Shown piece by piece: positions 49,365 through 63,510 of a stretch of DNA of 64,000 nucleotides. The DNA lies in NCBI GenBank assembly GCA_050084985.1, contig JBITNC010000002.1, forward strand, positions 34,162,001 through 34,226,000, given 5' to 3'. Numbering within the stretch: position 1 is the stretch's first letter; every line of letters begins with the position of its first letter. The position numbers and the translations under genes were made by a program. This DNA comes from Nageia nagi (Eukaryota; Pinophyta). Below the pieces are notes generated by a model that was given only the letters and a program-made list of their open reading frames with translations, was not told the origin of the DNA and ran no database searches.

Positions 49365-50675
49365 CAAGACACTTATATGTAGTTGGATTGAAGTTGACAA
49401 AAGGGTACATATTTTTATACGAAAAGGATACATAGTTCATGTTCATCTTAGTTTAACTAAACTATTTGTAGGAAAAGGGGAATTCGTCACAACAATCCCT
49501 TTTCATTGGAGCCTACAAATTTAAGGTCCACATGCATTCATTATGTTCTTCTTTCAAATATTTATGTTGAAGTGGGAACTTGGTATAATATTCAAAGAGT
49601 AACGACATTGATGAAGGATAGTAGAATCAAGAAGACACTTAGATGTAGTTAAGTTGAACTTGACAAAAGGGTACATATTTTTATATGAAATGGGTACAAT
49701 ATTCATGTTCTTCTTTTTTTTAAACTAAACTTTCTGTAGGAAAAAGGGAATTTGTTACAACAATCCCTTTTCATTGGAGTGTACAAATTTAAGGCCCACA
49801 TGCATGCATTGTGTTCTTATTTAAAATATTTATGTTGAAGTGGTCACTTGGGATAATATTCAAAGAGAAAGGACATTGATAAAAGATAGTGGAATCAAGA
49901 AGATACATAGATGTAGTTGGACTGAAGTTGACAAAAGTGTACATGTTTTAATAGGGAAAGGTACCTACAACATGTTTTTCTTTTTTTAATTAAACTATTT
50001 GTAGGAAAAGGGGAATTTTTTGCAATAATCCTTTTTTGTTGGAGCCTATATATTTAATATCCACATACATGCACTATTTTCTTCTTTCAAATATTTATGT
50101 TAAAAAAGGCACTTGGGATGATGTTCAAAGAGTAAGGACATTGATGAAGGATAGCGGAATCAAGAATACACCTAGACATAGTTGGATTAAAGGTGACCAA
50201 AGGGTACATGTTTTTATAGGAAAAGGTACCTACAAGATTGTTCTACTTTTTTAATTAAATTTTTTGTAGGAAAAGGGGAATTTATCTCAAAAATATTTTT
50301 TTATTGGAGCCTATAATTTTAAGATCCATATGCATCCATTATTTTTTTCATTCAAATACTTATGTTGAAGTAAGCACTTTGGATGATGTTGAAAGAGTAA
50401 TGATGTTGATGAAGGATAATGGAATTAAGAAGATACCTAGATGTAGTTGGATTGAAGTTTACAAAAGAATACATGTTTTTTTATAAGAAAAGGGTACAAT
50501 TCATGTTCTTCTTTTTTTAACTAAACTATTTGTAGGAAAAGGGGAATTTATCATATTTTTTTTTTTTGTTGGAGTCTAGAAATATTTATGTTGAAGTGGT
50601 AACTTGGGATAATGTTCAAAGAGTAAGAACAATGATGAAGGATAGTGGAATCAAGAAGATACCTAGATGCACTAT
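49365..50675 (+). repeat. Tandem array of PPR E-domain gene fragments, copy B
   Basis: A partial leading unit and five units (from about 49,508, 49,776, 50,041, 50,305 and 50,571) of the same type as in copy A, one more than there. Example coding pieces: LLSNIYVKKGTWDDVQRVRT and KNTPRHSWIKGDQRVHVF. The period is about 265 bp, the last unit shortened in the same way as in copy A (it lacks the sequence between GGAGTCTA and AAATATTTATG). That shared truncation shows the array existed before the segmental duplication. Confidence 0.88.
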
Positions 50676-50879
50676 AAACTAGCTTAGAGGTTGGGGAACC
50701 CTCAAAAGGTTCACCAAATTTAAAGAGTAACCTTGAATAATTCTCAAACCTCTACAAAGTGATTAAATTAGAAGCACAAAGGCTTTGCACAAACAAATAA
50801 AATCTCACCCTTCTCATTTTAAGATCGAGGCTTCAAATTAAACTAGCTTGGAGGTTGAATCCAACTCTAACTTAAATAG

Positions 50880-51235
50880 TTGGATTCAAGTTGGCAAAAG
50901 GGTACATATTTTTCTCGTACAAGTCAATGTTGGGTTAAAGTTGGCAAAAGAATAAACGTTTTTCTTGCATGATATGACCAATCTTGGATTGAAGTTGACA
51001 AAAGGGTACATATTTTTATTGTATGAGCTAACTATGCTAGTTTGAAGTTGGTCAACAAGGGTAAATATTTTTCTTGTACGAGATGATCAATGTTTTATAT
51101 TGAAGTTTACAAAAGGGTACATATTTTTCTTTTACGAGCCAATGTTTGGTTGAGATTGAAAAAAGAGTAAATGTTTTTATTCTATACGTGATGATTAGTG
51201 TTGGATTGTTCATTTGAAAGAGGGTACTAATTTTT
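50880..51235 (+). repeat. Short tandem array (about 55 bp) made from the PPR E2 tail, copy B
   Basis: About seven units matching those at 25,914-26,275, alternating GGGTACAT and GGGTAAAT forms (AGAGGGTACT in the last). Confidence 0.8.
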
Positions 51236-51239
51236 TTAC

Positions 51240-53488
51240 GAGATGTAGTTCAATTGAAGTTAACTAAAATATTAATTTTTTATGTAATTATTCATTTTAT
51301 TAATTAAACTAAACTATTTTATGAGCATGAAATGCAAGAAATTAAAGTACACTGCATGCTATTTGTTAAATTATTCATTTTTTAGAAGTTAAAAAATATG
51401 AAATATAAGATAAATTGAAAATTTATTAAAACACACCCAAAAAACTAAATTTTTAACTATTTTTGGAAATAAAACATAAGAGAAGCAAGAAATAGGATAC
51501 CTGAAGAGATGAAGGTGGTCATGTGATAGATGCAGGGAATAGGAGAATTGTGGTGAGCTAGAGCAAAATGAAATCATATTTCCCTAGCCTCCTTAGATCA
51601 AAGTCACATTTGCTGTAGGAGATAATGAGGGCTTGGGTCTATTTTCATAGGGTATGTATTTCCACAAAACAAAATTTCAATTCTTAAGAATAAAAGTTTT
51701 GCTTTTGAAAATGAAAATTTCATTCTTTAAGAATTAAAATTTTGTTTTTGGCACTGTACTCCAAACCAAAATAAATATTTGATTTTTAAATACTGAAATT
51801 TCATTTTTTTTGGTTTGGGAGGGAGAAGAAAATAAAATTTTGATCTTTAAAAATCAAAATTTCATTTTAGTTTTCTCTATTTTCTTAAGTGAATATGTCC
51901 ACCTTATGTGGACCCATCTTCTTGCACTTACCCATAAGAATCACTTAATTAGGTCATTCCCATCTCTAATGCTTTTGTATACATATCTCTTTATAATTCT
52001 CCCTTATGCATGAAATTAGGCTTCTTGGAAATTAAAGGAAGTTGTGTAATGAAAGCTAATATCTTTTGGATAGTTACATGACCTCCATAACTTAGTTATT
52101 CTTGAAATACTTATAACTTATTCAACTTTCAAAGAATACCTTCTGCTACATAAGAACTAGTGCTAGGATGTTTGCATAGGAATCTAAACAAAAAATAAGT
52201 ACAAACATATTTAAGTCTAAACCCAAGATCTTTAGTCATAACTCTAGAAGATCTCTACATTGGCACTTAGCAAAATGCCGACATTATTGTTTAGTATAGT
52301 TTTTTGGGTTATAATTAGGTCATGGCTTTCCAATTTAGGTCTTCAATAGGATCAACAGGTTATAGATTGGTCCATAGAATAAACATATCTAATAGAGTCT
52401 CTAAACTCCCATGGATGGAATAAAACCTATCTCCATGATCCACTAAAGTATTGCCACCTGATTATACAAGAATCCCAACATTGGCACTTACATCAACATT
52501 AGTGTTGGCCCTCCTTTCTTCTTATTGATTAAATTTTTGGATCACCATTATTCCTAGATAAAGTCTTGAAACATATTGGAGCTTGAGTGTTTGCCCCATA
52601 TTTTACAAAAGATTTCATGGAGTTGAAGTTTACCTAAATCAAACAAAATATTATCACTTATTAGCTTGATATTGAGAGGAGGATTGATAATAAATGTAGG
52701 CCACCAGCCCTTAGATTCCTTTTGAGTAGGGCTTTGCCCACTTTTCATGAATTTAGGCCACCACCCCAAGATTTGTGCTTCCTCAAGTGCTCCGTCAAGG
52801 ACTCTCATACTCTATTTGTATAATCTGACACTCTTCTAATCACCTTTAAATTTTTTTATCTTCTAATGTATTTTTAGTACTTATCATTGACTTTGTTTTG
52901 TTCCAATATCACTCTATTTCTCCAATTGGTTATAGTTATTGTTCTCTAAAGAGATAACTTTATTGGGATAATGTTGAAAATGAATTCAAATATCCTAAAA
53001 GTCACATTATAATAATCAATACAAATGCAAGTTAAATAAAAAATTAAACATCATATATAAAAATAAATTTAATAAAAATTATTTTTGTTATTTTTATATG
53101 ACACAATAACATAGGATACCAATATCACATAAAATACTTTTTATTTTTATATGATAAAATAACACAAATTACATAAAATATTTTTTAATTTCTATATGAT
53201 AGAATAACATAGACTAATATATATATATATTAAAGATAACAAGTAAATTAATAAAAATAAATATATAACATAAACTTTAATTTAAAAATATATATTTTTT
53301 AAGAATTTATGGATAGGAGAGTTTGAGAGGTAGGTAGTTCAAAGCTTTCGGATACAATTGAAATATACCTAAAATTCTATCAAGTTGATGGTAGATGCAG
53401 ATGAGGCCTGGTGGATTTTGATGACATAGATGCCCCTTAATGGAGACTCTAAATTCAAGAGTTCATGATAGCCTATATCAAAAGATAA

Positions 53489-53564
<76 letters not shown>

Positions 53565-55275
53565 TTTAATTTCAGAAAAACATAATCAATGATGAGGTTC
53601 GCAATATAACAAGCCCAAACTCTCCTCAAACCACCATACAAAGAAAAATACATTTTCTATCCTATATGATTATGAAAAATGAAGTTTAGGAATATTTTTC
53701 TATTACATATACATTTTAAAGTACATATAACTATCCTTGAAAATGTTAAATAATTTAAATGGATAATTAATATGTAAGGAAAAAATAGAGTATGATACTG
53801 AACATGAAATGTTGATTTTATGCTTTGAGATGTTGATATTATTAGTATGTTTACTTAAAAAATAAGAATTACTTTGTTATAATATTTATAGTTTGAGGAA
53901 TTGAACTCTTCAAACTATAAGCTATAAATATTAATATGAGGTAGTATTGGTTTGTGTAGATTTTTTAAAATTTTATTTTTTTTTAATGAATATTAGATTT
54001 ATCCATTAATTTAAAAAAATTTGAAGAATGGAAATTTTTTGGGTCATATAGCTATTGAGCATAGTATGACTGAATTTCTTATTACTTTTGAACTTGATGT
54101 CCTCAATGTTGGGCTTGTCTTAGAAAGGTCATCTCTTGCTCTCCAATTTCATCAAATGTGCCCATGAGATGAGTTTTATTAACACCTTATTTGCTTTCAA
54201 TATTTCAACTCTGATTATAGTTTTCATAATCCATAACATTTATAAGATTTATAAATAAAAAAATTTCAATTGAGGAGTAAAATATTACAAAATAATGGTT
54301 GAAGTATCTCTGTAAGTAATGAAATAAAATAAGTTTGTCTGTATGCACCATTGACTTATAATTCTTAGTTGAGTTAAGAATTATACATAATTTAATTAAG
54401 CACCTAAATTAAATCTCTAGTTGTGTAGGAAGATGATAAAGACTTGATCTCTTGTATAGGTAATTTGAAGTTCTAAAACTCTTTCAAGATTAAATACATG
54501 TTATATGCAAGCAATTTTCCTAGCCCACCATCTTATAAATCAAGTTAGTCCGATGTTAATATAGTTTCACCTTTTATTGATCTATATCATAAAGAAATAA
54601 AAAAATATAGATGACCTGTAATCCAAAAAAATCATAAATGAATAAATTTTTAAAATATACTATAAACATTAATAGATGCACTCACAACTTAATGAAAATA
54701 AAGGTTCAACAAAAAGATTATATTATGAAATAGATCGTAAAATGAGATTTACAAAATTCATTGGTGCAACAATAATTATAAAAGGTGAATTATTTTATAT
54801 TTTGAATAATAATTTATTATATATTAAAATGAAAGGTTATACGATGAAAATTCTAAAGTATGATAATTAATATGATGAAATAAATCTTGAAGTATATTTT
54901 TTATATATAATATATTATTTTATTATGAAAAAAGGTAAAATTTATAATATAAAGAATATTATATAACTAAATAATATAATTCATCACTACAACTAAAAAA
55001 AATACCTTTCATATGAACCATTTACTATTTTAAGAACATATATTTAAAAAAAAATATTTAAATGACGTAAATCTTTTCTTAAAAGAAAACACACATATAT
55101 ATATATATATATATAATAATATCAAGATGCATTTAAAATTTTCAGTTAATTGTTTTAAGTATTTAATTTTATTTTTTTAACCAAAACACATTTAAAAAAA
55201 AATTAATAAACTGAAAACACTTTTAGCCTCTTTCATATCAATCATTTTATTTGACTCAAGTACTGATCGCATGGA
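51240..55275. other. Spacer between PPR-derived arrays and the MYB pseudogene, copy B
   Basis: Co-linear with 26,290-30,270. About 200 bases at 53,300-53,495 (starting near AAGAATTTATGGATAGGAG) have no partner in copy A and are followed by a long (TA)n at about 53,498-53,560. Another (TA)n lies at about 55,092-55,115. No gene is recognised. Confidence 0.5.
53497..53560. repeat. (TA)n microsatellite
   Basis: About 64 bases of TA. The minus-strand frame through it is a Tyr-Ile artefact. Confidence 0.95.
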
Positions 55276-55279
55276 AATA

Positions 55280-55428
55280 TTAAATTAAATTATTCTTAAT
55301 GCTCATATTAGCAAGGTGGCCACGAATGTCTTTTGCTGGAAGCCCTGGAGTCACTAGCATCGAAGATTTTCCACCGCTGATCAACTCTTCAATCCAGGGC
55401 TCTGAATTCACTACAGTATAAGCGTGAT
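55280..55428 (-). CDS. Unidentified terminal exon, minus strand, copy B
   Basis: Same 149-base exon as at 30,277-30,425, with the same acceptor (TGCTTTTCAG), the same stop and an identical protein piece (for example SEPWIEELISGGK). Three synonymous base differences separate the copies. It is intact although the adjacent MYB copy is dead. Function is unknown, and it may be a captured exon. Confidence 0.42.
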
Positions 55429-55560
55429 CTGAAAAGCAAAACCAAAATAAATAGAGAACAATAAATGGAGAGCAGAATTCCTAGGCTTTTATGTCAAATT
55501 CAGAGATGAAAGCAGGTATATTAGATTTGTTGGAGTATTAACTTTGGATCTATCTCTCGA

Positions 55561-57619
55561 ATGCTTCTTTTCTTTTTCTTTTTCATTGTAATCATTTTTG
55601 GCATGCCCATTCTATTGATGGAAGGTGGTGGTGGAATTGACAGCAGCCCTCCAAGGGATATCCTCTCATTAAATGTGGACGTAGTGGATGTTGATGACAA
55701 TTTCATTCTCCAGTCTAATGGAGATCCACATCCAAATGCAAATGAAGATAAATATGAAGATATAGCAAAAAGTTCTTCTCTGGTCTTGGAGGAGCACAGA
55801 TCGGTACTGAATCTGAGAAGGGTGTTGTCTGTGAAGGAGTTTTTAAGATTGCAGGGAAAATGTCCCTGGCAGATTACTTTACAGCTTACAGTGCATATTA
55901 TTCCAAACACCACAACACATTCTGCAATCTGAGAATGCAAACCAAAGACAAGACATGGATGGGCTGGATAATATTGGAAAACAAAACCATATGACGAATA
56001 CATCTGATTCTGGTAGTGCTGCTAAACAAGTTAGGGTTTAGGCAATAGTGGTGTTCTGCTGGAAGGTTGTTATAATATGAGGTCTCAGATTTTGGATTAC
56101 AAGATTGAGCAAAACCAGAAACATGTGCCGCATGTTTCATCCATGAATGGTTTCCCCAATAGCCTTGACTTGATGAATATACCTTACTACATTCCTGAAG
56201 AGCTTTCCATGAATATGAATGGTAATATTGGGATTAGTAATACTCTGTCTAGTAAAAGGCTTGTGAAGCGCTCCAATAGAGGGCAGAAGAGGCCCAATGT
56301 GATAAAGGGGCAGTGGACTGCTGAAGAAGACAGGTGAGGGAATAGTAATATTTTGTTACAGTTATCTTATAGATTAATCTTGATCTCCGTGAATGTTGAT
56401 AATGGTATTACAAGAATTATATTATTGTTGTTAGTGTTGTTATACTGAACATACATTTGATGTGGTTGCAGGTTGCTTGTTCAGCTGGTAGAAAAGTATG
56501 GTTTGAGAAAATGGTCGCAGATTGCGCAGATGTTGGCAGGTCGAGTGGGAAAGCAGTGCCGAGAAAGGTGGCACAATCATTTACGCCCTGATATCAAGGT
56601 TATCATTTTTCTTCTTCTTACTATTATTGATCTTACTCATCTCTAAAGAATGATGATGAGGTCTGTTTGTATGTTTGACTCATGATTTACACGTTTGGAA
56701 AGTTGAATGATGAAGTTTGTTTGTATGTTTGTCCAAATTCTCATAGGAATAATACTTATGTTTTTTTTCTTTTTTGGCAGAGAGATATATGGACTGAAGA
56801 AGAAGAAACTATAATTGTCAAGGCCCATGGAGACTTAGGCAACAAGTGGGCGGAGATTGCCAAACGCCTTCCGGTAGAACCGAAAATGGCATCAAAAATC
56901 ACTGGAATGCCACCAAACGCAGACAAACTGGGCGTAACAGATCCATAAGAACTTTTGATGGTTCTGTTGATGGCGGTGGCAGCCATAGAAGCTCTATTTT
57001 GCAAGATTACATCAGGAGTTTGAATCTCAAAGAAGAGAAGAAGAAAAAGGAAGAGTTCTCCTCCACACAAGACAATGAGAGTCATAATGTTGCTCACTCT
57101 GGTGGGTCACCCTCGTTTTCCCAGAAACTGGAGAGTAGCAATCCTCTTGGATCTGAACCTCTTCTCATAGAGCCCTATTCTGACTTTAACTTATCGTTTC
57201 TGTTGGATGGTGTCCGAATTGGAGATGGAGATGATGAAGAATACACTAATCCTGATATGTTGTTGGATCAATGTATGGATGAACATAGCCATCGAAAAAG
57301 AGAGATTGACCTCATTGAGATGGTATTTGGACAGCAAACTGATCCTCTAATGAGAAATAATCTCAACATGGCTTCAGCGCCACTCATCAGCACTAACAGT
57401 AATTATTTCTGTACCCTTACAGAAATGAATTTTATTGGAGTTTGTTTATCGCCTTGCTGGAATACAAGCGCCACAAATAGTATAATGATAATGTTTAATC
57501 AATTTAGTGCTGTAAGAGTTCAAGATTGTTCATTATGTTCACATCCTGATTTTGCTGCATGTTTCAAAATATACCTGATTTGCTCTTATCCTGAAAAAGT
57601 TTTGAAAGAGCATAATTAA
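55561..57619 (+). pseudogene. MYB98-like R2R3-MYB pseudogene (copy B)
   Basis: Same exon structure as the intact gene: exon 1 from 55,561 to 56,333, exon 2 56,472-56,598, exon 3 from 56,781, with all splice sites kept. Lesions against copy A: a 13-base deletion near 55,837, which leads to a stop at 55,930-55,932; one-base losses near 55,905 and near 56,030 that together restore the frame; a 48-base in-frame deletion near 56,067; and a one-base loss near 56,874 inside R3 (CTTCCGG/TAGAACC), which destroys the recognition helix region. Another one-base difference near 57,360 joins the last exon to an 83-codon tail that is out of frame in copy A. A product from the first ATG would be about 123 residues without MYB repeats. 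Confidence 0.92.
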
Positions 57620-60600
57620 TTTCACAGACGTTTGTTAGACCGAAATATTAACTAAATAGATTTCTGATTTTTTATGCATAACAGAAATGTAATGACTGCA
57701 TAAAAGTGTGAACGAACTGCAAGGCAGACTTTTCAGACACAAATTGGCTTCTACTGTTTAGTTAATAATTTGATAGGTTTTAAAAGTCGGGCAATAGTTC
57801 TAAATATTTTCAGAAATTAAGTAATTTAACCAGTGACTATGGATATATAATATAGCCCTAATTCTCTCATTGTATTTTATTGTACCTGTTTTGTCGATTG
57901 CTTTTGTTTAAAATGTTTTGCTATTGTTGGAGAAGCTTTACAAGGTACAGATTTTTCTGGTTGTTGGTTGAGTTGATCATATATTAGATCTTGCTGCCTT
58001 TCTGTTTCATGTTCAAATCTTATTACCAAATATACATGCTATGTAATAACTTACTACAATAATCTCATAGATTGAAGCTCCAGTAAAAATTATTATACTT
58101 TATCTTTTACCTATGATATGGTTCACTGATTATGTCAATATCTATTTGTGAATTTGAAGTTGTGGTGCAACCTGAATTTGATTTATCTGTGCTTTACTGG
58201 TTGTCTCAGGATATGTTCTACTAGAGATGGTTTTAGAGAGTACTTTTATACTTTTATCTTGTTCCCCCATTCAATCATTATGTGATTGATCTTATTAATA
58301 ATTAAAGTTGTGCTTTTCAAGATCTTCATTTGTTGTGATATTTGCATTTTGTAAGTTTTTGTTTCGCATACATTTATCCCACTTGTTCACTGTTGTGGTC
58401 CCACTTCTGTGTGGATTGATATGGTTTTCGATTGTTTCGGATTAGGACCAATCCAGCTCTCAGATGATATTCAAAATTTGCTATATTCATCTATGCATTT
58501 TATTTCAAAAGTTGCTATGTTCAAAATATTTCAAAAGTTTCTATATTCATCACATGATGATGCTGATATGGCCTTGTTGGTCAGTATATATTTATGTATT
58601 TTTTCAAGTATTTTGAAATTAAAATTTGATTTGTTTCACGTACAGGATACAAGTTCGATACTGATCGGGAATTCAATAAGCTACAGTTTGCATATTTTCC
58701 TGGATCTAGACCACCTATGACTCCTTTTCAGAACTAATTATCTTGTTTCGCTTGGTAAAGCTTAGAATCTAGGCTTGAAATGATTACCTGACCCAAAATG
58801 ACAGGTGCAAATAGCAATGGTGATATGCAAAATAAATAAATCATAGGATTGTTCTGAATAACAACTTTTTATTTTTAACTATTGGCTAACTTGCTGCAGT
58901 TGTAGCCTAAAATTTGTGTACTGAACATGTCATCTAACATGATTGAAGTTATTTTGTATATTAGATAACACTAAAAAAGTTGGCTCACAGTTTGATGTTA
59001 GTGACATTTATGACATGAGTGAGTATTCTGTCCTAATGTTCCTGCATTTTATCATAGACAGGATTTGGCTTGGGTTCTTTCATTGTCTATTTAGACAACT
59101 CATATTACTTGCCTTTTGGCACTATTTGTATCTTTACTTGACTTATTTTATTGAAGGATTCAATATTTTATGGGAAATGTATCGCTTGTTAGAATCTGAA
59201 TAGTGGGAGCAATTTTTCTTTTTGTGATCAAAATGCAAGTTACTTGTGAAGCGATCAAAGCATTACTGAATAATATCAAGGATGTCAAAGTGTTAAATAT
59301 GTGAATAAGTTTTTTTACTTCTGCTGCTCATGCATGTTGATCTCTTACGTTATCTTTCAGTTAAATTCAATCATATATTTTGGGGGTATATATTGTAAAT
59401 CTTCAGCTTATATACCTTAAATCAACCAATCAAGATTAAAGTCATCCTGTTGATTCTATACATTACCCTAAAGTGATATATGCCCAAAATATGTAATGAA
59501 TTTGGTTGAAGAATAACCTTCTACTTTTTAAATTGCTTCTTCCTTCTATTTAGGCATTCATAATAGAAATTGCAGAGATGATCAAAGTTACGAAATTGTG
59601 CATGTGATATAGAACTAGTTCTTTATCTCTTCTCAAACTTTGGTAAGTGGAGCTCTGTGACTTTGGAGCTTTAATGAGGTGACCTGTTTTCTACATGAGG
59701 TGATTTACAGACGTACTGTAGTTTTGTTTTCATGATGATATGAGTGGTAACTAATTATTTATTACTATTTGAATTTTTTTGTACGTGGTATTATTCTCTA
59801 TGCATAAGCTCTTACTCTTAAGAGACTTATTGTCTCTTTGTGTTTGAAGTTGTAGTATCGTTGAATGCTTAGATAAGACAAATAGTGCGCTCTTTGACAT
59901 AGCGCTACCTCCAGAAAATATAACTTCATGCATTCCCAAATTTCAGGTAGCTTACAATCTAGCAAGATATTATATGGATTATACTGATGTTAGAAATCGG
60001 TACGCTTTAACCTTCCATTAATGACTTGTTTAATGTAAGATGTTTCTTCAGTTAACACAAGGAATTTGTATCTTATATAGCAAATGTGTAAATAATGTTA
60101 ACATAGTACCTGCAAATATCACATAAACTCCAAATTATATCGCTTTAGCTGCCCAAAACTGAATACGTCAACAGAACTGATATTTGCAGGTACTATGTTA
60201 ACAATCAAATGCCTCGAAAGTTTGTACTTTTTTGAAATGGGAACATGACTTGTCTATGGTTGGGAATCAGCCAATACATTCCATTTGTTATTAGAGTATG
60301 GAAGCATTGGTTACAGTATGCAGATCCCACCTACTGAAAGAATGGAGTTGAATTGGTCTTTACTTATTACATAATCACAGATGACATTGGACTCGGATGT
60401 TGTGAAAAACTCAAAATTGACCTGCCAAGATCTAATTGGTCTATTTATTAGATAATCACAGACGACACTGGGGTCAAAGTTATGTGTAAAATTGTTTATC
60501 ATGTTGAGAAGGTTAGGCGGTTCCCTTCTTCAAGCCTGAAAAAAGCATTTTGTAACAGGTTTTTGTTTGGGAAAGCAATAAATAGAGACACTCGAGACGA

Positions 60601-60940
60601 TTTATTTTTTGTGTCTTACCACTGTATTATAACCTTACAATTACTTTTATCCCAACCAAACTTAGATTCGGCCCGTTTTAATTACATGCGTTAATGCCTT
60701 GACTGTAACAGTCATGCAATAGTATCATCATAATGAATGAACATGATATAACCCTAGAAAGAGATTTATAAATTTTATTTTTTAATTTTGTTTATATATT
60801 ATATAAGATAGATGATATATTCTTTGTATTATGATTATTGAATACAAAAATATTATTATACACTCATTTAGAAATTATATAAAATTGTTAAAATAATTTT
60901 ATTTTTAATAGTGGTGGGTTTAGCTATAATTGATATTTTG
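57620..60940 (+). other. Conserved region downstream of the MYB pseudogene
   Basis: Co-linear with 32,680-36,050, including the coding-like islands (for example about 58,646-58,736 and 59,849-60,020). No intact gene is recognised. Confidence 0.4.
60094..60202. repeat. Inverted repeat, copy B
   Basis: Counterpart of 35,178-35,289. Here 25 base pairs match perfectly (GTTAACATAGTACCTGC... against ...GCAGGTACTATGTTAAC). Confidence 0.85.
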
Positions 60941-60944
60941 TTAT

Positions 60945-63140
60945 TAATAATTAATGATTTTGATTATAATGGATGATGATTTATTTCTTTTAATATATTT
61001 TTATAAAAAATAAGATTTTGAACATGATCACCTAAATGTATACTTAAAAAAGAGTAAAAAGATTAATGCTCTCCACAAGTTGAATTATCTAAAACTTCCA
61101 AAATCATTCTTTTTACATCTAATATTGTTTGTGAACAATCCCCTTAGGTTGAAAAGGATATTGACCTTGTATATGAAAAAAATTAAAATAATAAAATATT
61201 ATATGTGCCATATAACAATATTGAGTGATGGTTGAAGTTTTAATCTATTTTATATTTGATCCATAATAAAATATATTTTATATTTAAATATAAATAATAA
61301 AAATATTTAACCTTTGCATAGTATAATTTTTTTTTATAAAACCATATTATTTTCAAGGAAAGTTACCCTTTAGTTTGATGCGCAACAATATCTTTTTTTT
61401 ATCAAGTTCACCTAAGACTTTAGCTAGCTAGGATATCTTTTTTGTCAAATTCACCTAGGACTTACCTGATGTGACTGTACCCATATGCATTAAGCCTAAG
61501 CGAGAGATTTGAACTTGGACCTCTTTCATGAGAGATTTAATGTAGTATAATATTTAGGCTTGGTATCCTTGTTAAAACAATTTTTTTAATAAAATATTTG
61601 ATAGAACATATATATCATTTAGTTAAATGTAAGAAATAAGTATTTTTAAATAAATAAATAAAAAGGAAAAAGCATTTAGACCTATGTAAACATAATGTAA
61701 AATAATATTAGAAAAAACTACTTATAAAAGTGACAATTGAATCTTAAATTGATATAAATAATTAGAAGTGTTATTTAAAAAAAAAATTATTTCCCCTTTA
61801 AACATGGAAGATACATTAAAGATCATAATATTACCCAAAAGAATATTTTGTCTATGCATGATATTAAAAAGCTACAAAAAGGGAAGGCCAAAGACATTGA
61901 AAGATATGAAATAAAAATTAATAAAAAAAATAGAAGCTCTACCCTTCCCCCTTACATTCAAACCCTTTTCAACACCTCTCTTAAAGAAGATTTTTTCAAG
62001 GTCATGTGTAAGGAAATTTGACAAAATGAAATAAATAAATTAATGGTGAAATGATTTTAAAATTTTAGCAATTTTATCCCAAAATACTTTACAAGTAATG
62101 GTAGTAATATAATTTTTAAAGAATTGATTTATAAAGAATTATCCACTTGATATTTTTTTCTAAAAAATGTTAAAAATTATAGGTGACTTCAAAATTTTAG
62201 TTTAAAATTTATAATTTAACTAAAACAATATTTTCAAATAAAGATTACAATAGAAACCATATGTCTTACAATCTTTACAATTGGATATGAATCCATTACT
62301 TAATGTATAATATCGAAAAAAATATTTACAAGCACCTTGAGATTAGTATTATTAGTGACAATAGGAAAGAGATTCCTAACACCTTGAGATTAAGCACTTG
62401 AACTCTTTTATGGATAATGGTTGGAGATTTGAGAATATAACACCTTGTTTCTCTCTTTACACCAGTGAGTCATAGCAATGTTATGCTCAAGACTATGGAC
62501 CCCCACTTGTTTCTCAACTTAAACTCTAAATATTTGTTGAGTTGTTCATATTCAAATACTAGTTTTACAAAAATAACATTTGAAACAAATGAAGTATTAA
62601 TTTCTAAACCACAAATTGAAATGATTACATTGTGAGTGCAGGCAAAGGGAGGTTAGAAGGCTAAGGTGAAGGGAAGGAACTCCTTCATATTTTAGAAAGG
62701 ATTCTAAATGCATATTCAATAAAATTCTAATAGTACACAACATTGGATAGATTTCATATTTGGAATTCATTTTCATAATATGATGGAACTCCATTCCGTA
62801 TTTACTATTCATCATTAGATGGATCTAAGTTAACTCTTAAACAGTTGATAACTTGAATGCAAATATGAAATCATACTAGCTATTTATAAAAAAGTTCTTA
62901 TTCATTAAAATATGTGAAATATATTTTAACATTCTTAAAATATCATTTTTGTCCAGATGTTAGGTATAACTACACTAAATATTAGAAGATGATCATTTGC
63001 TAAGCATAGAGACAAGAATCTATTTCTACCAAGATGAATATTTAGTTATAACAAAGATGAACATTTATTCTTTATCAAGATGAGCAACTTCTAATTATGA
63101 ATACTTATTATTGAGATGATCTATCCCTTATGAGCATACA
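60945..63140. other. AT-rich region, copy B counterpart of 37,648-39,900
   Basis: Joined directly to sequence matching 36,030 in copy A, so the 1.6-kb block of copy A is absent here. No gene is recognised. Confidence 0.5.
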
Positions 63141-63510
63141 TGTATCTTCATATTGAGTAGATACTTATCTTCATTATGAATGGATGGTCATATTCATTAG
63201 AAGAAGACACTCACCTTAAAAAAGAATAGATGCTTTTCTTCATTAGAATCATATGATCATCTTGGTAAGGAGCATATGCCCATATTGATAAGGAGTAGAT
63301 TCTCATATTGATAAGGATCACATGCTCATCTTAATAAGGAGCAGATGCTTATATTGATAAGAAGAAGATACTCATCTTGATAAGGAGCATATGCTCATCT
63401 TGTTAGGAAGCATACACTCATCTTCATTAGAACCAAATTATTGTCTTAGTAAGAAGTATATTCTCATCTTGATAAGGAGCATACACTCATCTTGGTAATT
63501 AAGGAGCAAA
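63140..63510. repeat. Minisatellite, about 23-bp unit, expanded in copy B
   Basis: At least ten variants of ATCTTGATAAGGAGCATATG plus CTC, clearest between 63,255 and 63,505. In copy A the sequence goes straight from GAGTAGATA (about 39,905) to CCTTTCATTCTATTC, with only a few related units just before. So about 525 bases (63,165-63,690) were gained here or lost there. Confidence 0.8.
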
